From Tyto alba (Eukaryota; Chordata; Aves; Strigiformes; Tytonidae), in NCBI RefSeq assembly GCF_018691265.1, contig NW_024881296.1:11067427-11131426 (forward strand): a DNA stretch of 64,000 nt, read 5' to 3'. Positions within the stretch are counted from its first letter, which is position 1, and each line of letters starts with the position of its first letter. Positions 24,301 to 36,370 of the stretch are shown one piece after another. A program made the translations under genes and the position numbers. The notes under the pieces are model-generated. The model was not told the DNA's origin, did no database searches, and saw only the letters and a program-made list of their open reading frames with translations.

Positions 24301-27300
24301 GGAACTTCTTCCTTGTTTTCATTGCCAAGTTCAGTTTATTCATCCCAAAATGGACCGAGTGTACTGTTGAATCTCCAGTTCTCTGTGGAAAGTGGGATTA
24401 CACATTTTCTTCCTCCATATAGGAGACTGTATGAAACATTAGGTCAGTAGGATAGGAAAGCTTCTCAGGGAGACTTGCCTTGTGTGAAAGATTAGTTTGT
24501 GTTCCAACAGCTTTCATTGTCTCCAGACTCCTCTGTTCCAGGCAAAATCTTAATTTTAACAGCTATAAAATTCTGGATTTGGAACATGGCATATACCTGC
24601 GTGAAGTCCTGTTTTGGGAAGGATTCTTTAATGGCTCTGAGGTAACTGTGGTTAGTGCTACAAATGTACACATGACCTGGGGCAAGGTACTCTATAAATG
24701 TTTGAGGTACGTGGAGAGTTTACCAGTAGGACAGACAAGACTGAGTTTGGGAAAATGAAGTTTTATTCTTTGCATCGCTTCAAAAACAATATAGGAACTC
24801 CTCTATACCCTGTGTCAAAGGGGAATTTATGATTTTATTTAGCTCATTTCAAGTCCAGTATCTCAGGGAGCACTAGAGTTTGTTTTTCAGAAAACATCTA
24901 GTTTAAGTGCTTGCAGTGAAGGAGAAATCATTGCACAAGCACTGAAGTGATGGATTTGATTTTTTAGTTTAAGTCCAGCTTCCCTTTCATCCATTGGCTT
25001 GTGTTATTATACCTGTTGTATTAAAGGAGGTCAGTTCAACAATATTTATCTGTTAGTTACCTCATTTTAGAACAGCAAATCAGGGGAGTGACTTAATGTG
25101 TTTCTTCTAAGCTTATACTAATTGGATTTAATTATATTACTGATTTATTTGAAATTATTAGCTCTTTCCTCATTAACAATTTCTCTTAGTACTCAGCAGA
25201 ACTCAATATTAAACTCTGAATGAAAGAGCTTCTGGAAATATAGTAGAGTTTACCACTTTGAAGCCAAATGAATTTTATTTCTGGCAGTTGTTTACAGCTG
25301 GAAGTGGATCAGAAGCTCTTGTCTGGCCACTTCATGCACTGCCAGAAGGTGTCACTACCTCTGTAGTAGCAAGAGAAAGAAACATGGCATGGATCTTAAA
25401 ATATTTCAGGATGGGCTGTTAGTTTGCTTTAATTGATAGGTATTTGTTTCTTTAAAATAAAATACTTATCTCGATAGTAACAAAACCTGTTCATCTTGCC
25501 CCTTGCTCCCCCTGTAAAAATATCTGTGCCAATTCAGAGTTGGTTATGAATGAGATTAGTGGTCTGCATAAAATTGATTCATTAAACTTGTTGGCTGTCA
25601 ACAGCAGAAAAAATTACTACTTTCTAATTTTTAAACTAAACTTTTGAACAATAAAAAAATTTTGTTACCACAACCTTAATTAGCGCACTCGAAACAATTT
25701 TAAAATGCTGTCAAGTGAGAGGAAAACAGAGTTGGATTGCACTTGGAAATGCATGTTGTGTGTTCTGTTTAACAGAACTTTTAAATGTAAGGCTAAGACA
25801 ACTGCTTCCTAGAAACTTAAAAATCCAGATTATATATTTTTATTTCCTACAGTGCTGCAGTTAACTGTTACAGCATTATGGTAGTATTTTTTTAAAGAAA
25901 CAATTACCCTTCCTGCTCCCTTTATTTGAAAAACCTTCTTGTTTAATCTTGTTTTTAGAGAGGGAAGTATGCTTTTTCTCTTATACTCTCAAGTGAAAGA
26001 ATTTCAAGTAGTAAACAGAAAATAAAGTATATCTTAACGATATGCCATAGTTAACCAAGTTATCATGAATAGCATTGGCTAGGGCATTTTTCAAATGTTT
26101 ACTCCAGATGTTTACTTTTTTTCTTTAAGCTGGATAAGTTGAAACAGTTTTGTATGCCAGCGTATTTAAGTTGCTCGTGTATCTGTAGAAGTCTCTTTGC
26201 AGGTTGTGTAATGAGAATACAAAATGTTCCAGTCCTACTGTCCAAGGGTAAGTCTGCAGAGATATGAAGAGTGTTTTTTGTCTAGAGATAGAGACAAAGG
26301 TTTTGAGACATATTATAAATCCTAGCCTGATTTCTTAGTTACTTGTTTTTAACTTTATAATATGGAGCTTAAATTATTTTATCCAAAAATGACCCAGTTT
26401 TGAACTGCAATGAGGTGTTATTCTGGTAGGTGATTTATCCTTGTTTATACTACAAGCAATTGAGTTGAGTGGATGCAAAAAAAGGTATTGAAAATTGTTG
26501 TCGTCCACATAATTTTTCTAGTGTTTCTAGCTCAAAGAGAAGCTGCAAGAATTAAGATAAATTAATATGAAATTTACTAAAACACAACCATTTAACTGGG
26601 AGAGTACAAGTTCAAGACTGATGCAAAGAAATATTAAGAATTATACATTTAGTGGCCTGATTATATGCTGCTGTGAGTTATGTTAAAGTATACTAAGAGA
26701 ATTAATACATCTGAATTCCTGTAGGATACAGTGGGACACACAAGGCAACTCATTGTGGTCCCTTAATGGAGACCCCCACATTTCAGGAGGTCCTGTTATG
26801 GTTCACCACAAATCTCAGACAAGGATGATTCACGTCTCTCACTATTTTTTCCTTCTCATCAGCTCAGGAGTTGAGAGCCCACTTATAGTAAACTAAATAT
26901 AAATATATTTTTAAATAAAAAAGGCTGATATATGGAGCCTTTTAATGCCATTTTATTTTTACAATAGAGTTGCTTAAATGCTTGTTTAGACTAATAGCAG
27001 CATTTATTACATAACCGGTATTATCATGGCACAAAGCCAAGTGGTAGACAGGGGAGAGTTTTCTTGTACTTAATTTTCCTGTTCATTTCTGCAGGCAAGT
27101 GCTCAAACATAAGGAATTCAGAATACTGCTACTCAGAAAGCCAAGAACTGGCATCTTAGGGAAGTTCAGCATCTTCTAGAATTGATTCTCTACAATTCAT
27201 TCAGTTGGAGATTGCACATAAATTTATTGTGTAATGATAATTAGTTATTGTGATTCTTTATAATGAAGGGAAAAAACCCTCAGATATTTATATATTTATA

Positions 27301-27320
27301 TTGATACCCATCAGACAAAG
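21400..27320. other. Intergenic, no gene recognised
   Basis: AT-rich sequence with only short open frames (longest about 115 codons) and no recognisable homology, CpG island or clear transposon. Some of it could belong to a longer EXO1 3' UTR, since further AATAAA hexamers occur (for example near 22780), but nothing shows this. Confidence 0.5.
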
Positions 27321-27324
27321 AAGG

Positions 27325-27432
27325 AACTCTTGAGCAGCCTGCTCAAGTGAAAGATGTCCCTGCCCATAGCAGGCAGGCTGGAACTAGATGCTCTTTAAGG
27401 TCTCTTCCAAAACCATTCTATGATTATGATTT
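27325..27432 (+). mobile_element. CR1 LINE, 5'-truncated 3' end (+ orientation)
   Basis: The stretch GATGTCCCTGCCCATAGC, then GGAACTAGATGCTCTTTAAGG, TCTCTTCCAA and ATTCTATGATTATGAT follows the CR1 3'-end pattern used in birds, including the short ATTCTATG-type tail repeats that replace a poly-A tail. Only about 100 bp of the 3' end remain, as usual for CR1 retrocopies. It carries no coding potential. Confidence 0.88.
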
Positions 27433-30400
27433 TCAACCTGAATAAATACACTTGCTGTGTGTAGAGTTATAGTGCCTTGATTTGGGAAGATTCTGGGAAT
27501 CAAGAATGCAGTACCAACTTTTGAATTTGGTTAGTTGGCATTGTCACACCTGGAACTGCTGAAACAGCTGTTGCTATATTTGGGCTAGTAATACGGGCTA
27601 GAAATAATATTAAATTCTAGTATAGAAGGCAATGTTACTGAAAATCCAGACCGTAGCTGGTTTGTTCATTATTCTCTTGTTTAGAATTTATGACCAAACT
27701 GGGAAAAATGCCTGTCACAGAAACCACTCATGTGACACAAATAGAAACAGTTTTAAGTAGAATAGTTGGCAAGTATGTTTTTAGCAGATAATTGTTCATT
27801 CAAGGCATTCAATGAATGCATGCGAACATGGATGTTTTGAGGTCAGTTAGCAGCCATGTTTATATCATTAGCATAATACTTTTAACAATTAGCTAATTTG
27901 GCTAAACTAAATACAGCTTTGGTTCACCTCTCAGCTTTTTCCTCTCCAATCAAGACCATTTAAAATTAGTTAATGCTAACTTTAGTATACTAAAAACATT
28001 TTTTTATTAGCAAATACAATGACCTTCACCTGAATTACGGTGGACATTTAAAAAAAAAAAAGTTAGCTAGAACTAAATAATGTAAGTATTGATTTATAAA
28101 TATTTTCTAGAGTAAATATAGAGAACACTGATTTGTGAGATTTTGGTTGCTAAGCATAAGAAACCATTGAATATTCTTTGTTTGGTTGGTTGTTTTTTTT
28201 CAAGGTAATCTGTATTAAAAAATAATTTGGAGTTGCTAAGCAAAGTAGAGATTGGTTAATGGTCTAAAAAGTTGATCAAAACTAAGCTAGAGTGTCCTGT
28301 GTCTAATATTATATGAATGTTCAGAGACAATAAAAGCTAATATTTGTATTGGCTTAAAAACCCAGTTCTTAGAGGTCACTCACAGTGAGAACATCCATCT
28401 TCTAACTAAGCTATAAAAATGATACAATTTTGGAGGCTTCTGTGGTTTGTCTTATTTTTCTTGGTTTCCTGTGTCTGGCATGCACATTTTGCCAATGCCA
28501 GAGTCCTGAAATGATATCACCCGTAGCTTACCACTGGAAGATACATGCTCACAGGAAGCTAAACTCTGTCTTCTCTCTTACCGCTTTGACAGACTTCTGA
28601 GAACATAACTTTGTCTTGGTGGGGCGAATGCAACTTCCATTTTTAATATAGAGAGAGACTTATATTCAACTGGAATGAAAAGAGCAGAGGATGTATTCAG
28701 TCTTTTAGAAATGTGCCAATAAGGGAATGTTCCAGGTTCATGGATTCTTGGATTGCAGTTCAGTACATTTACCATCCACTAGTGTACATTGCAACTAAGT
28801 AACACATTAAATTCAGTGTAGTAACAGATAAAACTAGGGTATTGTTAGGAAAAAAAAAAGTTTAGAATCTTCTACCTTTTAGGGACTATCAGAGCTGCCT
28901 GCCACCAGGGTGTATGGAGAGGGGAAGTACAATTTGATTCCTTTATTCTCCCCCTTTGGCCTCAATCCAGTGCACAGTGACCACATTAAGAAAAAGCTTT
29001 TTTAAAAAAATGTTTTATATTCTCAAACCATAAGATGGCAGATGGTGACATGCATCTGGCTCCTCCATTAAGACTGACTATCAGTCAGTCTTTCTGATCA
29101 GCCCACCTTATCACCAGCAACTCAGTACATTTTCCTTAAACTTTTTAAACACTGTCAAGATGCAGGAAGGGAGGGGAGGCCAGGGATAACTTCAGTGGAT
29201 CAAACCATGCAATCCCTGCAGTGGTATCACGATTAGTTTTCTTTTGGGCTGCTCTTGTCTAGTCAAAGATGAGATAGGTGGGAAGTAGGTAGAAGAAAGC
29301 AGTGAACAGCACCATTGTGAAGAAACTCTTCTGTGGTAGAAAATGGAAAGGTTCCACTTACAATTTTAGAAAACCAGCTGTCTAGATCTGAAGCTAATTT
29401 TCCCCCTGTGAATGAATAGTATTCTTCACAAAGATGGTGTCAAACCTTTACAGTGCTCTAACCTCACATTATTTAATGCTTATTATATGGAGTTTCTTGA
29501 GGTTTAGTCCAATTTTTTGTGTACTTTATTGACAGATGGGCTCAATTCACCTAAAACGACATTATTTTTCACAGCAGCCCAATGTTGTGGCTTGACACAC
29601 AACACACACATACCCCCAGCCCTAATCATCTTTTGGAAATCTGTGTTATAGCCAAGGAGCATTGTCAAAAGCAGCAAAGGTTAAATTATGCAAAACTATA
29701 AAAGGAACAACCAGGGATTTTTATTTGTGAGGGACAGTAATTTTTGGCACTAGGTCTAAGCAGTTTCAGGTTCAAAATACAATGAACGGTGTTTTGAGCA
29801 AATTGTGTTTCAGAACTCATTGTGTTGAATATTGTTTGCTAACTCAGCTTACCCATTCTAATGCTCAAGTAGTCTCTATTTTCTGTGTTCCAGGATAAAG
29901 GAGCTGCAGTCTATGCCTTTTCCATCCCTATAAATTTAGCATAGAGCAACATTAGGATGAGAAAAGAATTTGAATGGAACAGATCATGTGTGACCTCGCT
30001 TCTGTGGGGAAGGTAGGTGTCCAGGAAACTGAATATGTTTGCAGGCAGGAACTGCTGCTGGAATCATAGGGGAAATTAATGTGACCCCAGACTAAAAAAC
30101 TCTAATTTAGGAATCATTGCAATTCTCCCTGCCAGTACTGGATGACTAGACAGGGACTTTTGCTGTGTGACTCCTACTAGCATGTGCTCTCCCACAACCG
30201 GCTGTCTTCTATGAAGAGGTAGTGTTTAAAAATTAGTGCTGAGTTTTGGGGAGAGGGTGCAATCGTTTGGTTGAGCGGTACAGAATGCAAATCGAGGAGT
30301 GATGAGCTGAACTGTGATGTACTCTGGTTCATTCACAGTTTTGGTCTGAATTTGCTGATGCTTCTTTACTGAATGCATACTAATGCTCATAATTTCAAGC

Positions 30401-32400
30401 ATGTATTATATAGCAGAAAATAGCTAGAGTTAAATGAAAAAAAAAAAAATAACCTAAGTCTACATTAAAACTCCATACCTGCAAATGGATTTGTGGGGAC
30501 AGAAGAGGCTGGCTTAATGGCAACCCTGTGTGGCCAGCCATGTTTGTTGAGGACTAAGGCCCCTTATCCCTCATCCTATTCAGGTACATAAAGGATAGCA
30601 ACAAAGTAGGGAATAAAATATTACTTATGTTAATCGGCATAAAATAAAAAGCCATGGTTTTAAGCTGGAACAAGAAGAACTTGCATTAGGCAATAGAGAA
30701 TGATGTTTGAGAATCCATAAGATTTCTCAGTGATCTTCCCCCAGAAATTGTTAGCAGATACAGTCCTGTACCTATGACATCTTCTGACTGACTTCCAGTG
30801 ATTGACTCTAGCTCTCTGCTATTCAACTGTACAAGTCTGAAGTATTTAAAATACAAATAAAGAAATAGATGTGAATAAAAACTTACTGTTAACTCTTCTG
30901 TTCTTGAAATGTTGCATGTCACATTTAACACAGAATAGTTAATAGTATTTATTACTGTTGCTCAAATATTGTCCAGAGGTCAAGGATCTATTACACTTCA
31001 TACTGGACAAACATGAAACAAATTCAGCATGTTTGGCTGGTGTTTTTAAACACCTATGACAATTCACAGAAGTTGGTGAGTCTTGAGTAAAATGGAACTT
31101 TCTCAGGCATCTAGTTTCACAGTCTCTTAGTGCTTATTATAGCTGTATGACTTTTCAAGGGAAAATAAAAGTGGGACTGCAGGTCAAATCTTGTTCTTTG
31201 CTATAGCAGAGGAAAGCTAGAATAAGTATATTTGAAATTATTATTCCACTTTTACACCAGCACTACTAAGCAAGTCTTCAGCTGAAAAGAGTGAATTAAA
31301 ACAGACATTAATAGCTGCAGAGTTCACTAGACTGTTTTTTGCCTTGAAGATGAACAATGACATCAGTGAACTTACTTCAAGGTTGAGTAAATAAGATTAG
31401 AATAATAATCTATACCCTAGGAAATTAGAAATCTTCAGTGAGCTGTATTGAAGACATACCAAATAATCATTTACTTTGGATAAAGCACTACTGCAGACTA
31501 CCGTAACTTTTCCAGAAATGTCATTAAATTCCTTCTCTCCACTTGTCACTGCTGGCTTAAAAAGCAGATAAGAACCAAAAGAAATGTTGATCTTTTAATA
31601 TATAAATAAATTAAAATGGGATTAGGGCAAAGAAGGGAAGCCTTCCATGTTATTTTTGCTGTGGAAATACCAGAACGGCAGCCAAATAATAATAAAAAAA
31701 ATCAATACTTGTCTTAAAACTTTGACCACCCTAACTTACCTGTTACCCAAAGCTTTTATGTGTTTTAAACCATTGATTAACAAAACCCAGAGTATGCAGA
31801 AGTTGCACTGGTACAAATATAGTGGTATTTGTGTTTTTTATTGATTCAGCTAAGCACTGCAAGTGGGTGTGCTTTTATTTTACTTTCCTTCTTTAAAGAC
31901 AACTGAAATTTGGCTTCAAAATACTGACCAGAACATAGGAGCATAATGTTATTGCACCCCTGAAGCTAATAACGTCTCGATATCAAAGTGAGGCTCTTCT
32001 TAAATTCAACTCACTACCTGCATCTAGAAAGCCAGATAATACTTGTTGCTATTTTAGTAAAATACAAAACAGGACAGTTGCCATCCATCCCCGAAAACCA
32101 TGTATGCCTGCTAGAGGACCTGTAAATAGGGACTGTTTTATACAGTAAATCAGAGTTAACTCCCAGTTTACTGGGGTGCCCTGTAATAAAGTAAAACAAA
32201 TGTTTACAACTTTCTGGCCTTAAGACTCTGATCACAAAACTATACCTGAACCCAGCTTGCACAAGGAAAGATTCTCTCTAAGCATACATTTTCAGTTTAA
32301 TAAATAAAGAAGCTTCCCTGTGCTTAGCAAGTATTATCAAAATTAAGCAAAACAGTGATCCTAGAATACAAATGTTCTATGCAAGGTGTGTAATTCTTCC
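27433..32400. other. Intergenic, no gene recognised
   Basis: AT-rich sequence with only chance short frames. A small palindromic stretch of GACTGA/TCAGTC type lies near 29072-29092. No gene, CpG island or classified repeat could be recognised. Confidence 0.5.
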
Positions 32401-32414
32401 ACTCTCCTTGACGC

Positions 32415-32720
32415 TTTCTAGTGTTTTGGGCACCATACTTCAAGAAAAATGTAGACATACTGGAGACAGTCCAGAAAGGAGTAAAAAGAATGAGTAACAG
32501 TCTAGAGGGAACATGAGGGAGAGTGGAAGGAATTGGCATTGTTTAGTCTAGAGAAGACTAAGGAAAGCTGGGACGTCAGCCCATAACCATGAACAATGTT
32601 TCTGAGAAGAAGAAAACACAAAAAAAACTGCAGCAAGGGAGATTCAATATCATTGCTAATAGTAAATTTCCTTGAATAGGTTGCTTAAGGGCTTGGTATA
32701 GTTTTTCTGGCTAAATTTTG
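32415..32720 (+). mobile_element. Diverged CR1 LINE fragment (+ orientation)
   Basis: The order TTTTGGGCACCATACTTCAAGAAA, a stretch like GGAGACAGTCCAGAAAGG, then TTGTTTAGTCTAGAGAAGA and GGGAGATTCAATATC follows the avian CR1 3' region (TTTTGGGC..ACTACAAGAAAG, GTCCAGAGAAGG, GTTTAGCCTGGAGAAGA, GGGAGGTTCAGATT-like). Substitutions are numerous and the tail is lost, so it is older than the copy at 27.3 kb. The right boundary is approximate. Confidence 0.75.
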
Positions 32721-35478
32721 TTTTCAGATTAAAATTATATGTCAATATCTGGCAAAGATGTGAAACGCAAGTAAACTCTGTATATAAGTTGTAACTTCTA
32801 GGCCTGTTCTGAAAACTTAATAAACTCTCTAGGATCTCTTGAAGATTTTATAATAAACAAATGTCTGCAGTAGGTCATGCTCACTTGGGATGGTGGGATG
32901 CTAGTTGCTGAATGCAACTGAGTTGAAGCTGAACATAATTAGTGTCAATATAAGTAACAGCGCTCTACTCTCATTTGGGTTTTCATTTAATTTTTCAGAC
33001 CAGCAGGAAAATCTCATAGGGTAGTAATGGTTCAATCCCATTTTTTCATTGATTTTTGTCTTTGTGTGGGCCACCAAACAGAAATATGAGTTTTGCTCAC
33101 AGTTATAGTTGTTAATTCTGTGTAAGAAGGATATGGGTGTTTTTCTATTTCTAGTCTATTAATATTTCCAGAATTGAAATATGGCTTTAGAGGCTTTCAA
33201 ACCAGTTATTCTGAATCTTTCTATGCTTAATGAGGAAACTGTTTTTTCCCTTTTACATAAATCCTCTTTAAGTAATTTTGAATGTTTTGAAGCTGAGTTT
33301 TCAGCCTTATCTTCCTGCTCCATTCCTACTCCTTTCTAGAGATCTAAATAATAAAGTCATTGAAGAGTACCCAGTGTAGCTATAAACAAGCTGTAAACAA
33401 TCCAGGAGATTATGTGTAGATATGCACATTTAAAGTGCTTAACGGACATTTTAGATTTATATCCTTCTGAACTGAAACTTGGAACTTTACACTTCCTATG
33501 TGAAGAGTAGTTCATAGTATTTTTATAACTCACATTTACTCTTGTTTGTGCTTCTAGAAACCTGATATTTAGGAAGAGACCATTTACCAGTGACTCACAA
33601 ATACTCTTAGAGAAGATGGACAAGCTGGGATTCCATACTCGGAGTGCTATTAGAAATCATCAGACATGGCAAGGAGGTGAAGTTACCCCATCATAGTTGT
33701 ATTTTACCTAATGTGTTATGTTGTGCCATACTTTCTTATCTCCTTAAGTATGCAAGTTTTCTGGAGTATTTACCTGCTTGACAGAATATGCTAACTGTGG
33801 CACATAAAACTGTAGTGAGAGTAACTTCTGAGTTGCAGTCGGTTCTAGCTTTTTTAGTTTTCAGCAGCAGTTCTCAAAGCAACAGAGGCCAGTAGTACTG
33901 TCATCATTTTTAAAAAAACAGAAACTGTAAGATTTGGGCTGGGAGGATTAGCCACTGTTCTCCTGTTAACCAGTGACAGAGTCTAAAATAGCACTTGGGT
34001 ACCTTGAATACCAATCCTGCGCAGTAACAAGAGACAGCATTCCTGAAATCACCTGAATGCACCTTAAAAATTATATTGGCAATGAAACCTGGCTATAGGG
34101 CTATTAATAGGACCTTCTGCAATGGGTCACAGATGGTCAGAAAGGAATAGTATTCGCAAGGATGACTATAAGCTTACCATTACTAACCTTTTAGGAAGTC
34201 TAGGGATGCCTTTGCCTCTCTTGATGTATTTTAGATTCTGCACCATAAAACATAAAAAGAGGGAGATTGAATAATAAAGATGTGTAAAAGGAAGAGGGAG
34301 GGACGTCCAACCAATTAGAATTCACCCCAGCCCTGATTCCAGGAACAAATATTCACCTCATTAACCCTCTCTCATGGCCCCGAAAGTTCTGCTTGTGTAT
34401 AACTTTGGGTGATAAAACAAGATTCTTGGAAAACAGTTGCATTTCAGCAGGAGACCAAATATGTGTATTTATTCTGTACAATACTAAATGAATGGATGAG
34501 GCACAAGAATGCATCAGTACAGTGAGTTATATGTTTAAGCCTCCACTGTCTGGAGTGTAATTTACAAAACTGCTTCTGCACTTGAGGTGCGTACCTAATG
34601 CTATCCTAATATGGCCGTGGTTGAGATTGTCTGAACATTCCTCAGCTGTGCCTGCAGGATAATGAGCACAAAAATGTTAAATCTCCCACATTTGTATCTG
34701 TTGTGAAATGTTGGCACGCTTCAGCAATCAGCATTGATACTTGATTTGGTTTTCTGGGTTTCTTATTTAAATGACACTAATTTAAGTTTGGAAAACTTTT
34801 GTTTTCCATATGTGATATGGGTTTCAGACGTGAATATGTATGTGTCTGTATGTGTGTTGGAGCAGAAGAGGTTGAAATAGCCTTAGGAGTCCTTTATAAT
34901 TCTTAAATACTTGTGGGTCAACCTTTAAATATTGCATATGTATAATTAACTTCTCCAGTGCTGCATTCCTGGATAACTACATGAGTATGTAGACACAAAG
35001 AGAGTTGATTTCCAATGGTTTCTATAATGCCACCAAGTCACACATACTGAAGTTTAAACATAAAGAAAAATACTATAACTTATTTAAAAAGAAAACAAAG
35101 ATGACTTTCTGAAGTGATGTAATGCAGTGTATTTTCATGTATGTGATAAACTATTTCAAAGAAATTAGTAGCCAGTGAGATCACTCAATTGGTTCCATTT
35201 GTGCTTTTCCAAAAATAGATGTGGCATTGAGAGGTCTATTCCAGTTGTGCTGCAGGAGAATCCATTACTTATAATAGATCTCTTCTGAAAAAACACAATT
35301 TTTTTTTTGTTTGGGACAGATTAAATGTTTGGACTTCAGGACTGTGGGAAAATGGGCATCAGTTAGAGTGGCCAGCTGTTCTTTAATCCAGGGATTGGCC
35401 TGTATCCTGAGCGGTTGCAGCACCTGGGGACTTTGAATGTCGTTCAAACCTTGCCTAGAAACTGGCTCGACTGGACTA
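32721..35478. other. Intergenic, no gene recognised
   Basis: AT-rich sequence without long frames or recognisable elements. The block just left of the LTR (about 35290-35478) is GC-richer and could be older repeat DNA, but I could not classify it. Confidence 0.45.
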
Positions 35479-35483
35479 GAGGT
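35479..35483. repeat. Left target-site duplication of solo LTR
   Basis: GAGGT immediately precedes the LTR's first bases (TGTTGTGG) and is repeated exactly at 36366-36370 after its last bases (CCACCACA). Confidence 0.85.
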
Positions 35484-36365
35484 TGTTGTGGATGAACGTA
35501 TTAACACAGCAATGATTTAACAGCAAATCAAGGTTTATTAATAGCTAACAGCACTTGATCATTAACCGGTTTAAAGATGTACAAAATAATTCAGAAAAAT
35601 ATGTTATAATTAAAATAGTGACTTATCGGCGGATTCTAAGATGTTAGATTCACTCTAATTTACGATATGGTATCTTAAATCAATACATTTGTACATGCGC
35701 ATACACAAACACACACAGAGAAAAAAGTGTTCAGATCCAGTAGAATGAAGTATGTACCCACACACACTGGTAAGCAGGAGAAAGAGTGAGTGAAAGAGAA
35801 GCTAGCTCAAAGTAAAATACCCCTCTTCTCAAATTTAAAGTAAATACTCACAATACCTTGGCATTCCTCGATGGGTGATAGTTGAAACTCGAGTGGGTCG
35901 ACTTTGCACTGGCCTTCCGTCAGCTCTGACAGCAGAGGACACCTTAAGGTTTTTGATATCTGAGAGGCGTCCCAGCTCGGGGGAGATGCTGGATCCAGGA
36001 GTGCTCAAAGGGTCTCACTTGAGGTTGTGATTTGTACCGTCCAAGATAATTGACTTTTGTCAGGTACTTTTTGCTCAGGCTTAGCTCAAACAATGAAGTA
36101 TTGTGGTGTCTTCCAGCAGTTGCATAAGAACGGATTAATGTACAACTCTGTTATTATTCTCATTTGACCACATCCCAGGTATGGGTGTGCCAGGCTGTTA
36201 GGGAGGGCAAGAGCCAGTCTCCTTAAAGGGGCACCTTAATGCTCTGATTCACTGCCCTTAGCAGTCCTTATCTCCCCAGGTTGGTATATAGCCTGGGGGA
36301 GGTGGGTGGAGTCACATTTAGCACCAAGTGGCCCAGTGAGGATGGGTGAGAATTGCACCACCACA
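35484..36365 (-). mobile_element. Solo LTR of an endogenous retrovirus (882 bp, - strand)
   Basis: The block starts TGTTGTGG and ends CCACCACA, an imperfect inverted terminal pair with TG...CA ends, and is flanked on both sides by GAGGT. Read on the minus strand it has an AATAAA poly(A) signal (35534-35539 on +) about 50 bases from its 3' end and a TATATA motif near its 5' end (36285-36290 on +). No gag, pol or env sequence lies next to it, so it is best read as a solo LTR left by recombination between two LTRs. A 5-bp duplication is typical of ERVL-class elements; class assignment is inference. The TATA motif lies unusually near the 5' edge. Confidence 0.82.
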
Positions 36366-36370
36366 GAGGT
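36366..36370. repeat. Right target-site duplication of solo LTR
   Basis: GAGGT is the second copy of the 5-bp duplication that brackets the LTR. No mismatch separates the two copies. Confidence 0.85.

Noticed and set aside
35265..35507. 80-codon minus-strand frame overlapping the LTR edge
   Set aside because: It crosses the LTR/flank boundary and target duplication, so it is a chance frame.
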